Assembly (NCBI RefSeq): GCF_000195575.1
Contig: NC_015391.1
Span: forward strand, 1,662,363-1,726,362
From: Carnobacterium sp. 17-4
GTDB taxonomy: Bacteria; Bacillota; Bacilli; Lactobacillales; Carnobacteriaceae
DNA length: 64,000 nt
Direction of reading: 5' to 3'
The notes below the pieces were generated by a model. That model was not told where the DNA came from, searched no databases, and saw nothing but the letters and a program-made list of their open reading frames with translations. A program made the position numbers and the translations under genes. Shown here one piece after another: positions 8,904-17,254 of this stretch (positions are counted from its first letter, which is position 1; each line of letters begins with the position of its first letter).

Positions 8904-9983
8904 TTATGAATTTTGAAAATAAGGTTCATCTAACAAAATAATTTTTTCATCGAGATTAACTGTTGCGTTTATACCATAAGGTAAAGCGCATCTTGGGTAT
9001 GCATGACCGAAATTAACATTATATAGAATGGGTAATGTCACATCATCAATCACTTTTAGATAAATATCTTTATATTCTTCGTAATACGTCTCATTTTGCG
9101 GTTTTCCTATTATTATTCCACTAATAACGGAAAAAATACCTGTTTGCTTTAACGTTTTCAAATATTTTTTTAATGAATCTGGAGTCGGTTTTTCTTCACT
9201 TGTTTCTAAAAACAAGATTTTACCTGTCCATTCCTTTAACGAAGGAAATAGTTGATATTTTTCACAGATCTCTGCTTCATCTGAGTATCGCTCTCCAACC
9301 AAAACGTCATAGAGACTTTCTATGCAACCTCCAAGCAATGGACCAGAAAAGGTTCCTACTCCTTGTAAAACTTCATAACCATACTTTTCATCATGCTGCA
9401 TACGATCCTGTCCCAAAGCTTGTTTAGAAAAATCGGTGCGTTCTTCATACCATAAATTACTGGAGCGGATTTCTTGTTGTTCATGACCTTCAAAATAACC
9501 TTGCAACGTTTCTTTTGTATACGGCAATAAATGATTCGCTAATTCAGCAACATCTGTAATAAAACTTGGTCCATAAAACGAAACCATTCCTAATTTATAA
9601 AACATCAAATGGTTTATTGTAGTATCAGAAAATCCAGTAAATAATTTAGGCGTTTCTTTTACATTCCGTACAAATTCTTCATCATCTAATAAGTAAGGCA
9701 GCAATCGATAAGTATCGTCACCTCCAATTGCTGCTATAATGCCTTTAATAGATGAATCTTTAAAAGCGTCTTTTAAATCTTGCGCTCGCGCTTCAGGGTG
9801 ATTTTTTAAGTACTCTACTCCTTTAAGCGTATTTGTCATCAATACAGGCTCCAGTCCTAATGCCTCTAAGCGTTTTTTTCCTAATTCTAATTGGTGCGCA
9901 CAAAATTTCTCGCCTAAAATACCGCTCGACAGACTAACTATGGCTACTTTATCTCCATTTTTTAACGAATATGGTTTTATCAT
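8904..9983 (-). CDS. S66 family peptidase (MccF / LD-carboxypeptidase-like)
   Basis: 359 residues. Motifs: VAIVSLSSGILGE at the N-terminus, AAIGGDDTYRLLPYL near 85, GFSDTTINHLMF near 117 (nucleophile Ser), FLETSEEKPTP near 255 (Glu) and NFGHAYPRCALPYG near 326 (His). This is the S66 Ser-Glu-His arrangement. The length and the GDDTYR motif favour the MccF branch (microcin C immunity-type, cleaving acyl-sulfamoyl or peptidyl adenylates) over LdcA murein carboxypeptidases. AAGGAGG precedes the ATG. Confidence 0.85.
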   Translation of the reverse strand: MIKPYSLKNGDKVAIVSLSSGILGEKFCAHQLELGKKRLEALGLEPVLMTNTLKGVEYLKNHPEARAQDLKDAFKDSSIKGIIAAIGGDDTYRLLPYLLDDEEFVRNVKETPKLFTGFSDTTINHLMFYKLGMVSFYGPSFITDVAELANHLLPYTKETLQGYFEGHEQQEIRSSNLWYEERTDFSKQALGQDRMQHDEKYGYEVLQGVGTFSGPLLGGCIESLYDVLVGERYSDEAEICEKYQLFPSLKEWTGKILFLETSEEKPTPDSLKKYLKTLKQTGIFSVISGIIIGKPQNETYYEEYKDIYLKVIDDVTLPILYNVNFGHAYPRCALPYGINATVNLDEKIILLDEPYFQNS

Positions 9984-10314
9984 AATTTCCCTCCTTTTAT
10001 TAGTTATAAAATTATTATATGTATTTTTAATAATATACCAAACTTCTTTAAAAATAGCATGAATTTCGGTGATTACTTTTTAAAATTCCTAGTGTTAATT
10101 TAATCTCGTAAACTAATTGGTCTATATTTTTTTTGCAAACACCTTTTTTCATTTCAATATTAGTACACATTAAATAACGTTTGCGAATGCCCTCCGTTAA
10201 AGTTTTTTATTTTTTAAATGAATTAAGAAGCTTTTGCATATATACTTATATTTTTATGATTCCGTTTTCTATTTTTATTTGGTATACTTAATTTTACTTT
10301 AAGGAGGAGAAAAA
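9984..10314. other. AT-rich intergenic region with divergent promoters
   Basis: No gene is seen. Toward the right edge, TATACT at 10283-10288 with TTCCGT at 10260-10265 (17-base spacer) is a plausible promoter for the next gene, and AAGGAGGA at 10301 is its ribosome site. Confidence 0.5.
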
Positions 10315-11505
10315 ATGGAAATAGTATTTTTACTTGGTATGTTAGTTTTTATGGGTGGTATAGGATTTCTTTTATTTAATTTGATCAAAAAGCGATCGAA
10401 AAAGAAATCGTTATATATTATGTTAGGTAGTTTTATTGTTATGTTGGTTACAGTTGGTTTTGCTCCAGTAACAGCTTCACTTACTATTGAAGCCGCAGAA
10501 ATTGAAACCAATAAGAATGGTATTGCTTTAATTGAAGGAACGACTAATTCTGATGCTAAATTAACGATTGATGGAAAAAATTTAGAGAATGATGAAGGAG
10601 ATTTTTCTTACGAAGTTAAACTAGCTAATCAAGATGAAAAGAAAATTACGTTAGTTGCAATTATTGAAGATTCTGAAGCAGAAAAAGTCGTTACTGTTAC
10701 CCCTTCGGAAGAATACATAACCTTTTTAAATGAACAAAAAATAGAAGAAGAAAAACTGAAAAAAGTTGAAACAGCTTTAGTGTTGGCTGAAAAGGAACCG
10801 AATCAAGAGAATTATGATAAAGCAGCTACATTAGTAGTGGCATTAACAAAAGAATATAGCAACATTGATGATCAATTAACTAATGTAGAAGATTACTTAA
10901 AAGCTGAAGAAGCGGTTGTGCTTGCTGAGAAAGAATTGACAACTGATAGCTTAGAAGATGCTCAGACGCTTATAAAAAAAGTTACCTTAAACAAAGAAAA
11001 CTTTTCTGATCGAGTAAAAACAATTCAAACTCAAGTAACCGAAAGAGAAGAACAATTGACATTAGCTAAAGAAGCTATTGATCTAGCTGAAGAAACTCCA
11101 ACGGATAACAATTACAATCATGCAGTTGAACTAATAGAAGCACTTCCTACTAAAGATGATTCTTTCAGTACTAGACTAGTAACTGTAAAAACAATAATTG
11201 AAAAAGATAAAGAAGAAAAAGCTTTAGCCGTCGCTGCTGAGGAAGCAAAACAACAAAAAATAGCCAGTGAAATTGCTGAAAAAGAAAAACAAGCTAATGA
11301 ACAGGCAGCTCAAGCTGCACAAAGTACACCAGCTCAATCTACGCCTATTATCGAGGCAAGTAGCCAAAGCAATGAACAGACAGTGTTAGTTACTCCTACA
11401 GGTTCTAAATACCATAATCGCAAGTGTGGAAATGGTACCTATACTGAAGCCTCTATGAGCACAGCACTTGCTAGTGGTTTGACTCCTTGTTCTAAATGTT
11501 ACTAA
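10315..11505 (+). CDS. Membrane-anchored coiled-coil protein with C-terminal Cys4-type zinc motif
   Basis: 396 residues. Two N-terminal membrane segments (about 3-22 and 34-52) are followed by an extracellular Ig-like bacterial module (about 55-130). Three related helical repeats then start near VETALVLAEKEPNQENYDKA, EEAVVLAEKELTTDSLEDA and KEAIDLAEETPTDNNYNHA, and an Ala/Glu/Gln-rich coil follows. The end reads GSKYHNRKC....AL.SGLTPCSKCY, the Ada-like metal-binding tail (Cys, His, two C-terminal Cys) found at the C-terminus of many Firmicute surface proteins. The function is unknown; a surface sensor or scaffold is possible. It has its own terminator. Confidence 0.75.
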   Translation: MEIVFLLGMLVFMGGIGFLLFNLIKKRSKKKSLYIMLGSFIVMLVTVGFAPVTASLTIEAAEIETNKNGIALIEGTTNSDAKLTIDGKNLENDEGDFSYEVKLANQDEKKITLVAIIEDSEAEKVVTVTPSEEYITFLNEQKIEEEKLKKVETALVLAEKEPNQENYDKAATLVVALTKEYSNIDDQLTNVEDYLKAEEAVVLAEKELTTDSLEDAQTLIKKVTLNKENFSDRVKTIQTQVTEREEQLTLAKEAIDLAEETPTDNNYNHAVELIEALPTKDDSFSTRLVTVKTIIEKDKEEKALAVAAEEAKQQKIASEIAEKEKQANEQAAQAAQSTPAQSTPIIEASSQSNEQTVLVTPTGSKYHNRKCGNGTYTEASMSTALASGLTPCSKCY

Positions 11506-11507
11506 AA

Positions 11508-11547
11508 AAATGCGCCTACTAGATAATGTAGTAGGCGCATTTTTTTT
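11508..11547 (+). terminator. Intrinsic terminator
   Basis: ATGCGCCTAC (11510-11519) pairs with GTAGGCGCAT (11531-11540), followed by eight T. It may also serve the reverse-strand gene ending at 11563. Confidence 0.87.
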
Positions 11548-11562
11548 AGTTGAAATATAAAC

Positions 11563-11772
11563 TTAATCGATGTCGTAAAAACATGAAATCGCCTTGGATA
11601 CAATAAAAAAGTAACCGCAATACAGAATTAAAAAGTAGCTCCAAGTATAAAAATTGTCACTTACTGATAAAAAATTTAATTGTGGAATATGACTCTGTGT
11701 ATAAGTTGTTAAAGTTAGAGCCAAAAGAACTTTTAAAATTAATAGTATAGAATCTACAAAGTCTTCAATCAT
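11563..11772 (-). CDS. Small hydrophobic protein (69 aa)
   Basis: Two predicted membrane helices (about 5-27 and 43-62). AGGGGTG lies 4 bases before the ATG, which supports translation. No family is recognised. It is the first of a run of small membrane-protein genes on both strands up to about 15 kb. Confidence 0.5.
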   Translation of the reverse strand: MIEDFVDSILLILKVLLALTLTTYTQSHIPQLNFLSVSDNFYTWSYFLILYCGYFFIVSKAISCFYDID

Positions 11773-11921
11773 TTTACACCCCTAAATTTAATTGTTAACG
11801 TTATCAAATTAATAGAATCATTTAGTTATCTTTAACATTATTCCTGTTATCCTTTCATATTTTAACTGATTTAGTTTTACTTCTACAACAAATATGCCCA
11901 ATTTCCACACCTATATGATGG

Positions 11922-12110
11922 TCATCTATTTAATATTTTTCTTTTTAAATAATATTTGGTAATCCAACTTCCTATCCAACAAAAAGGAACTATAAATGAT
12001 CACGCGTTAGCAAAAAATGGATAATGGTCATCCATCATCAGTAAAAAAAGTAATACACCCATCCACAATAACATAGTTAGCAATTCTTTTTTCCTTACTT
12101 CACTCATCAT
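11922..12110 (-). pseudogene. Small membrane protein gene broken by an in-frame TGA
   Basis: The frame starts at ATG 12110 with AGGGTG 8 bases upstream, encodes 36 residues (MMSEVRKKELLTMLLWMG... to ...FFANA), meets TGA at 12000-12002, then continues in the same frame with SFIVPFCWIGSWITKYYLKR and a basic tail to the next stop at 11922. Both halves look like parts of one two-helix protein of about 62 residues; a TGG-to-TGA change is the simplest reading. A functional 36-residue peptide remains possible. Confidence 0.5.
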
Positions 12111-12186
12111 TTAGTACACACCCTATCAAATAATTAATTTTCTTTATGTATACTTCAGATAATTATTATGTAACTCTAGCCAGATC

Positions 12187-12342
12187 TTACTTCTCAAAAT
12201 CCGATCTGCGAAGCATGTAGTATCCAATGGCTATTAGACCATACCCTAAGCCAAGTCTTTGATTCAATATTTCAAAAATCGCTATTCCAAAAATTAAAAT
12301 AGAGAAATAGTGATACCATTGAGATTTCTTTATTTTTTTCAC
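12187..12342 (-). CDS. Small membrane protein (51 aa), GTG start
   Basis: GTG at 12340-12342 is preceded by GGAGGAG with a 5-base spacer. The product begins MKKIKKSQWYHYFSILIFG and ends YYMLRRSDFEK: a basic N-terminus, two hydrophobic segments (about 11-25 and 29-43) and a charged tail. No family is recognised. A -10-like TATAAT and the inverted repeat at 12439-12453 lie upstream, the same arrangement as before the gene at 13607. Confidence 0.6.
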   Translation of the reverse strand: MKKIKKSQWYHYFSILIFGIAIFEILNQRLGLGYGLIAIGYYMLRRSDFEK

Positions 12343-12438
12343 TTAAACTCCTCCATAGATAATTCCCTAAATCTTTTTACTCTCTAAATTATCTATGAAA
12401 GGTCTTTCTTTTAAAAGAACCTATTAGTTTACATAGTA

Positions 12439-12453
12439 GCAACCAACAGTTGC
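12439..12453 (-). promoter_or_regulatory. Inverted repeat GCAAC-N5-GTTGC, copy 1
   Basis: Read on the reverse strand as GCAACTGTTGGTTGC, directly downstream of a TATAAT -10-like box and about 100 bases before the 51-residue gene. A near-identical copy is at 13878-13892. Confidence 0.5.
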
Positions 12454-12552
12454 ATCCTTATTATAGCAACGTTTCCAGCTCTTTATAATATATAAATAAT
12501 AAATTTATTTCTCGAAGTTATTTGACTATTATATAAGTATTAATAAATGATA

Positions 12553-13164
12553 TTACAACAATTTCTTAATTTGATTAATTTTCTGTTGAATTTTCATACT
12601 AATAAAAAAGTTATATAATACAAAAACTCCTATAACCAAATGTGCACCCCAACGTAAAAAAGCAAAAGGTAATTCAAACAAAAATTTACTCCAAAATACA
12701 CTACCTGTCATCTCCCACAATCCAGGAGTATAAAAAGCATCGCGCCATTCAAAAATAGTTGTATCTGAACTCCCATTAATAATAAAGAAGAACACCATAA
12801 AAAGCACAGCTAGAGATAAATATTGATTGAGAGCTCTGTTGTAAAAATGCAATTCTGATGACGGATCAGAAAAAAGACTTTCATTTTTTGTGGAATTACT
12901 TTGCCAGTAATATTTCCCACTTGACCAAGAACCACCAATCAATTTCCAGCCAAAATCTTCATGAAATTTTACATACTCTTCAAATTTACTTTTTCGATGG
13001 AATTCTTGAAAATCAATTTGATAATGGTTATTCTCTATTCCCTTCTTATGAAAGGAATAAATTCCAAAAGAATTTACTTTACTGCATTCCCAACCTTTTG
13101 AATCCATTTCATTTAGCCATTGTGTTTCTTTGTCTATATCTAAAAACATTCGCATCTTTTTCAT
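12553..13164 (-). CDS. DUF2812 domain membrane protein
   Basis: 203 residues. The soluble N-terminal part (about 1-95: FLDIDKETQWLNEMDSKGWE, then YQIDFQEF, and GWKLIGGSWSSGKYYW) is DUF2812. It is followed by two or three membrane helices (about 110-130, 150-190). The family is almost always encoded next to a PadR regulator, as here, with 10 bases between the genes. It probably acts as the membrane partner of the PadR switch; the biochemical role is unknown. Confidence 0.85.
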   Translation of the reverse strand: MKKMRMFLDIDKETQWLNEMDSKGWECSKVNSFGIYSFHKKGIENNHYQIDFQEFHRKSKFEEYVKFHEDFGWKLIGGSWSSGKYYWQSNSTKNESLFSDPSSELHFYNRALNQYLSLAVLFMVFFFIINGSSDTTIFEWRDAFYTPGLWEMTGSVFWSKFLFELPFAFLRWGAHLVIGVFVLYNFFISMKIQQKINQIKKLL

Positions 13165-13174
13165 AATAATCCTC

Positions 13175-13471
13175 CTAGTATAAATGAATCATATTTTCTA
13201 ATCTTTTTTTCTCAATTTCTAATATTTCCAATCCAGCAGGTGTAATAATATAAACCTTCCGTCTAGGATCATCTGATGGATAAGGTTCTATCCAGTTTTG
13301 TTTCAATAAATTGTCTAATGCTCCATATAAGGTTCCTGCGGCTATTCTAACTGTTCCAGAACTCATTTCCTCAATCTTTTGCATAATAGCATACCCATGC
13401 AATGGCTCTCTTAAAGATAATAAGATTAGATGCATTGTTTCACTTAGTGGCAATAGTTTATGTCTTTTCAT
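13175..13471 (-). CDS. PadR family transcriptional regulator
   Basis: 98 residues with a PadR winged helix: LPLSETMHLILLSLREPLHG, then GYAIMQKIEEMSSGTVRI, GTLYGALDNLLKQNWIEP and DPRRKVYIITPAG (the wing). It lacks a long C-terminal dimer domain, as in the short PadR class. GAAGGAG precedes the ATG. It probably represses its own operon with the downstream DUF2812 gene, since an inverted repeat overlaps the promoter. Confidence 0.9.
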   Translation of the reverse strand: MKRHKLLPLSETMHLILLSLREPLHGYAIMQKIEEMSSGTVRIAAGTLYGALDNLLKQNWIEPYPSDDPRRKVYIITPAGLEILEIEKKRLENMIHLY

Positions 13472-13510
13472 ATCATTACTCCTTCATATACAGTTCAACT
13501 GATTAATCGT

Positions 13511-13553
13511 AGTATATACCGGCTAACTATACATGTCAACTATATAGTTTGAC
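13511..13553 (-). promoter_or_regulatory. Promoter and probable operator of the padR operon
   Basis: On the reverse strand TTGACA (13534-13539), a 17-base spacer and TATACT (13511-13516) form a near-perfect promoter. A dyad, GTCAA-CTATATAG-TTTGAC (13535-13553), overlaps the -35 box, and ACTATA/TATAGT motifs recur through the spacer. This fits autoregulation by PadR. Confidence 0.65.
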
Positions 13554-13574
13554 GATATAGAGTTGGTCAAAAAA

Positions 13575-13597
13575 AACAACCTTTTCATAAGATTGTT
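13575..13597 (-). terminator. Intrinsic terminator of the 13607 gene
   Basis: AACAATCTT and AAGGTTGTT arms on the reverse strand, followed by eight T. Confidence 0.7.
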
Positions 13598-13606
13598 TTC
13601 TTAAGT

Positions 13607-13846
13607 TTATTCTGTTAGATTACCTTTTAGTTCATCTTCTTCATAAAATTGAATTGTCATTCCTTCAAACATTAAACTATCCAAATTACTTTTTTTGATT
13701 TCTTTGTCCGCTATTTTAAAGACTGCAATCGTTTCATCCATTATATTTTTTAACAATGAATTTTTTTCATCTTTATTTATGTACACAAGTTCTGTGTACA
13801 TATCCTCTTTATAACAAATCCCAACTTCTTCTAATTCATCCAACAT
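13607..13846 (-). CDS. Hypothetical acidic protein (79 aa)
   Basis: The ATG at 13846 has GAGGAG 7 bases upstream; a GTG two codons earlier is too close to that site. The product is small, acidic and soluble, with LYS/GLU-rich helices and MFEGMTIQFYEEDEL near the end. No family is recognised. It has its own terminator and an inverted repeat in its leader shared with another small gene. Confidence 0.55.
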   Translation of the reverse strand: MLDELEEVGICYKEDMYTELVYINKDEKNSLLKNIMDETIAVFKIADKEIKKSNLDSLMFEGMTIQFYEEDELKGNLTE

Positions 13847-13877
13847 TTCCACACTCCTCTTTATTTAATGAGCACAT

Positions 13878-13892
13878 GCAACCAGTAGTTGC
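13878..13892 (-). promoter_or_regulatory. Inverted repeat GCAAC-N5-GTTGC, copy 2
   Basis: Read on the reverse strand as GCAACTACTGGTTGC, 2 bases after a TACAAT -10-like box and about 31 bases before the 79-residue gene. Together with the copy at 12439 it suggests a common regulator. Confidence 0.5.
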
Positions 13893-14013
13893 TAATTGTA
13901 AACTGATCCGTTCTATAAAATTTTATCAAATTAAAGGATAATAGGATTAATAAATGATTTAACAAACCACTTAACCATTTTCTAATACAATAATATAAGA
14001 AAGGTAAGTAACA

Positions 14014-14256
14014 ATGAACAATTATAAACGAAAAACTATTCTACTTGTTGCTATAAATTTAACAGTTATTATTGTTTTTTTTATTTATCCTAAGGATATT
14101 AATGGAAATCCTCTTATTCTTTTACTAGCAATTGGTATTAATATTTATGATTTAACAACCATCAAAGAACCGTTACCAAAACCCTATTTATTTTCTAGAT
14201 ACACTTTTATTTTATTATTAATTTTAGGATTGCTATTGTCATTAATAAATCGTTAA
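14014..14256 (+). CDS. Small membrane protein (80 aa)
   Basis: Three hydrophobic segments (about 8-24, 31-45, 62-78). AGAAAGG lies 10 bases before the ATG. No family is recognised. It is convergent with the gene at 14259, with only 2 bases between the stops. Confidence 0.5.
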   Translation: MNNYKRKTILLVAINLTVIIVFFIYPKDINGNPLILLLAIGINIYDLTTIKEPLPKPYLFSRYTFILLLILGLLLSLINR

Positions 14257-14258
14257 AT

Positions 14259-14432
14259 TTATTTTCTGAAATAGCTTTTTTTAAAATTATACACTCGGAA
14301 AATTAGTTGTATGGACAAAATAGTTATCCATAATATTCCACCTATTTTTTGAGAAACTAGTTCATTTAATGTAAGATAAGCTACTAAAAATATTCCTATT
14401 AAACCGATTATAATTTGTGCTTTAGTTAACAT
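14259..14432 (-). CDS. Small membrane protein (57 aa)
   Basis: The ATG at 14432 has GGAGGT 4 bases upstream; a TTG four codons earlier overlaps that site and is rejected. The product starts MLTKAQIIIGLIGIFLV and has two helices and a basic C-terminus (YNFKKSYFRK). No family is recognised. Confidence 0.5.
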   Translation of the reverse strand: MLTKAQIIIGLIGIFLVAYLTLNELVSQKIGGILWITILSIQLIFRVYNFKKSYFRK

Positions 14433-14575
14433 GATAACCTCCAATAGACTAATTTTTATATTGTAACTATAGTATACTCTAAAGTATAATTAAATTTATA
14501 AAATGCTCATAAAATAACAATTTTTTAACGCAATTAATTATTTGTGAAATAGAATCTCAAAACGGAGGTATACAT

Positions 14576-14971
14576 ATGAAGAAAAAATCGATACTCAATC
14601 CATTACTTGTTTCGTTGTTTCCTGTTGTAACGCTAGGGATAGTTCCATGGATTATCTACTATGCAACAATAATTTCTGCTAGGACATATAATTCAGCTGC
14701 CTTTTGGGCAATTAGTATAAGTTGGCTATTCACCGGCATAGCTATGACATTACTCAGTTACCGGTTAATGATTTACTTCGATAAAACTGCTAAGCTTACA
14801 AAATGGATTTTAACTGCTTGGACAGCTATTTTGATTTTTTTATTAGTTGGTAATTACTTTGGTTATAGCCTACCCATTTATGCAGCTCTTAGCCTACTGG
14901 GTTCTTCTTTTGTGGAATTGACTCTTGGATTTTACATAAGTTTAACTGTATTGCTCTACATCAAACGATAG
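14576..14971 (+). CDS. Four-helix membrane protein, unknown function
   Basis: 131 residues with four hydrophobic segments (about 9-29, 42-62, 78-94, 101-127). A strong CGGAGGTATACAT leader precedes the ATG. No family is recognised. It is the last of the small membrane-protein islet and ends at a bidirectional terminator. Confidence 0.6.
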   Translation: MKKKSILNPLLVSLFPVVTLGIVPWIIYYATIISARTYNSAAFWAISISWLFTGIAMTLLSYRLMIYFDKTAKLTKWILTAWTAILIFLLVGNYFGYSLPIYAALSLLGSSFVELTLGFYISLTVLLYIKR

Positions 14972-14995
14972 AATTATCATGCAATTTATTAGCCA

Positions 14996-15052
14996 AAAAA
15001 GTTAGCACCAAAACTTAGAGTCGTTATTCTAAGAGTTGGTGCTAACTTTTTA
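14996..15052. terminator. Bidirectional terminator
   Basis: Arms of about 16 bases around GTTAGCACCAA and TTGGTGCTAAC, with A/T runs on both sides. Confidence 0.85.
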
Positions 15053-15059
15053 TCTATTC

Positions 15060-16316
15060 TCAATCCGTTTCCTCTAATTTATATAATTTCCCATTAAAGT
15101 CGACAATCATTAGTTCGCCTTTTTCGTCCACTCCAAAGGAAGAGATCATTAAATCGGTATCCGTTAATTCCTTATTTTCAACTTGTTCTCCTTCACCTAG
15201 CCATAATCCCCAGATTTTACCAGAAATAAAATCCCCATAAATATAGATGCCATTTAAACTTGGATTCTCCTGACCATAATAAGTGTAACCACCTGTAATA
15301 GATTGACCTAATGTGTGATCATATTCCCAGATGGGTTCTTTAAGTTCTTCTTCATTACCGGTATCAGATGCTTCATACTGTAATGTTCCTTCCATAATAT
15401 TCCATCCGTAGTTCTGGCCTTTTTCGATTATATTAATTTCTTCCATGGCATTTTGGCCAACATCAGCTGCCCACAGTAACTCCCGCTCCTCATCAAAACT
15501 AAATTTCCATGGATTTCTGAGACCATAAGCATAAATCTCTTCTGCGTAATTAGCTGTATTTCCAGCATAAGGATTATCTTCAGGAATACTATATTTTTTA
15601 TCTCCATTCGCTGAATTGACGTCAATTCTTAATAATTTGCCGTAGATTTTGGTTAGATCTTGTGCATTATCTTGTGGGTCGCCGCTTGATCCTCCATCAC
15701 CAGTTGCAATATATAAATACCCCTCTGGACCAAAAGCTAGATGGCCACCATTATGATTAGGGTATGGTTGAGCGAATTCCATTAAAATTTCTTCACTAGC
15801 TAGATCTCCTTCAGTTAAGGTATCCGGATCTGCACTAAATCGGGCAATCATTGTATTTTCTTCTGTTGTATAGTTAACGTAAAAGTAACCATTTTCTGCA
15901 AACTCTGGATGAAAAGCTAACCCAAGTAAGCCTTTCTCTTGTCCGCTAGAATCGATTTTAGTTGTTAAATCAACAAACACTTTGGCCTCAGTAGCTTCTC
16001 TATCATTTTCAAAAACTTTAATTTTACCGGTTCGCTCGACCACAAAAATACGATTTGTTGCCTCATTGGCGGTCGTATAATGAAGCGGCTGGTCAAAAGT
16101 AAGATTAGGATATGCTTCAACTAATTCATAATTAAGTGGCTCAAAAGAGTCAGAATTTTGGGTTTCATTGGTTGAAGAGGATTCAGATTTAGATTCAGGA
16201 AAGGACTCTACTACTGAGTTGGATTCTGATGAGGGAATTTGATTCGTATCTTCTGTTTGAGCACAAGCACCAACAAAGATAACTATACTTAACAAACAAA
16301 CGCTCAGATTTTTCAT
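15060..16316 (-). CDS. PQQ-dependent sugar dehydrogenase-like lipoprotein (glucose/sorbosone dehydrogenase fold)
   Basis: 418 residues. A lipoprotein signal ends in VGAC (Cys at about 19), followed by a Ser/Glu-rich linker to about residue 60. The beta-propeller then shows VVERTGKIKVFEND, GLLGLAFHPEF, NHNGGHLAFGPEGYLYIATG, DPQDNAQDL, YGLRNPWKFSFD, WAADVGQNAMEEINII and NYGWNIMEG, all typical of the glucose/sorbosone dehydrogenase (GSDH) family, which oxidises aldoses with PQQ or has lost that activity. It is anchored outside the membrane. Lactic acid bacteria do not usually make PQQ, so the cofactor and activity are open. Confidence 0.88.
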   Translation of the reverse strand: MKNLSVCLLSIVIFVGACAQTEDTNQIPSSESNSVVESFPESKSESSSTNETQNSDSFEPLNYELVEAYPNLTFDQPLHYTTANEATNRIFVVERTGKIKVFENDREATEAKVFVDLTTKIDSSGQEKGLLGLAFHPEFAENGYFYVNYTTEENTMIARFSADPDTLTEGDLASEEILMEFAQPYPNHNGGHLAFGPEGYLYIATGDGGSSGDPQDNAQDLTKIYGKLLRIDVNSANGDKKYSIPEDNPYAGNTANYAEEIYAYGLRNPWKFSFDEERELLWAADVGQNAMEEINIIEKGQNYGWNIMEGTLQYEASDTGNEEELKEPIWEYDHTLGQSITGGYTYYGQENPSLNGIYIYGDFISGKIWGLWLGEGEQVENKELTDTDLMISSFGVDEKGELMIVDFNGKLYKLEETD

Positions 16317-16462
16317 ACTAAGAAACTCCTTTCATTTGACGTAAGGATCCAGATTTTTCTTAAGTTTACCAATATTACACTTCTATCTGCAACTACGCAG
16401 TCCCACGTATAAGTGGAAAGGCATTGAACGACTAATAAACTCCTTATTTTGATTCCATAAAG

Positions 16463-16494
16463 CAAAAAAACAACCCATCTGTTAGAATGAGTTG
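16463..16494 (-). terminator. Terminator of the AlkD-like gene
   Basis: CAACCCAT (16471-16478) and ATGAGTTG (16487-16494) form the stem, with a T-run on the reverse strand. The sequence is almost the same as the rlmCD terminator at 18629. Confidence 0.8.
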
Positions 16495-17154
16495 TCAGAT
16501 ATACTTACTTGCTTCTCTTATGCTCAGGTTACTCATTTCATCATAATACCTGTTAATAAAAACTCTTACCCATTCAGGATTTACTTTGGAATAATCTCGC
16601 AAGCTCCAGCCAATTGCCTTGTTGATAAAGAACTCATCGCTTCCAAAATTGTTCGTAATAATCTCTTCTAACAATGCTGTTTTTGTTTTTTCTTTTCTGC
16701 CAAGTTGATGGTTGATTGCCAATCTTCTTACCCAAAAGTCTTCATCCTCAGACCATTCCAACATTAAACTGTCGACCCTGCTATCTCTAAGACCTATGTT
16801 TCCAATAATCTTATTAAAAAAATCAATCGTATCCCACCATTGTTTTACTTTGATGTAGTTATTTATTCTAGGTATATCTTCAAAGTTTAACTCTTTATCC
16901 ATAGCAATCAAGTAATCCAACACCAAATATTGAAACTCCCTGTGCTCATCTTCATAGCATTTATCAAGAAAATTCCAGTCAATGGTTTTATTCTTTTTCT
17001 CTTCCCTGATAAATTCTTTATAGGCTTCTCTTCTTTTAGGAGATGGGATACCATAAAATTGAAACATGTTTCTCATGTACTTTGCCATCGAATCGGCCTT
17101 ATCTCTATCTGAAATTTTCTCAAATTCATCTTTTATAAAACTATATTTATTCAT
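16495..17154 (-). CDS. AlkD-like DNA alkylation repair glycosylase
   Basis: 219 residues of HEAT-like helices: MAKYMRNMFQFYGIPSPKRR near 24, QYLVLDYLIA near 94, KQWWDTIDFFN near 128, WVRRLAINHQL near 160 and NKAIGWSLRDYSK near 193. The WDTID and NKAIGW...RDY motifs are those of AlkC/AlkD base-excision glycosylases, which remove positively charged alkylated bases without flipping them. Length is normal. GAGAGGA precedes the ATG. It stands alone, next to a phage-derived scar. Confidence 0.87.
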   Translation of the reverse strand: MNKYSFIKDEFEKISDRDKADSMAKYMRNMFQFYGIPSPKRREAYKEFIREEKKNKTIDWNFLDKCYEDEHREFQYLVLDYLIAMDKELNFEDIPRINNYIKVKQWWDTIDFFNKIIGNIGLRDSRVDSLMLEWSEDEDFWVRRLAINHQLGRKEKTKTALLEEIITNNFGSDEFFINKAIGWSLRDYSKVNPEWVRVFINRYYDEMSNLSIREASKYI

Positions 17155-17254
17155 ATCGCTGTCCTCTCAATCACATAGTATTCATTATAAATAGTATAAA
17201 TCTTTTAATTTCCATTCACAATAAGATGGCCGTTTGCTTTTTCTTTTCCACCCT

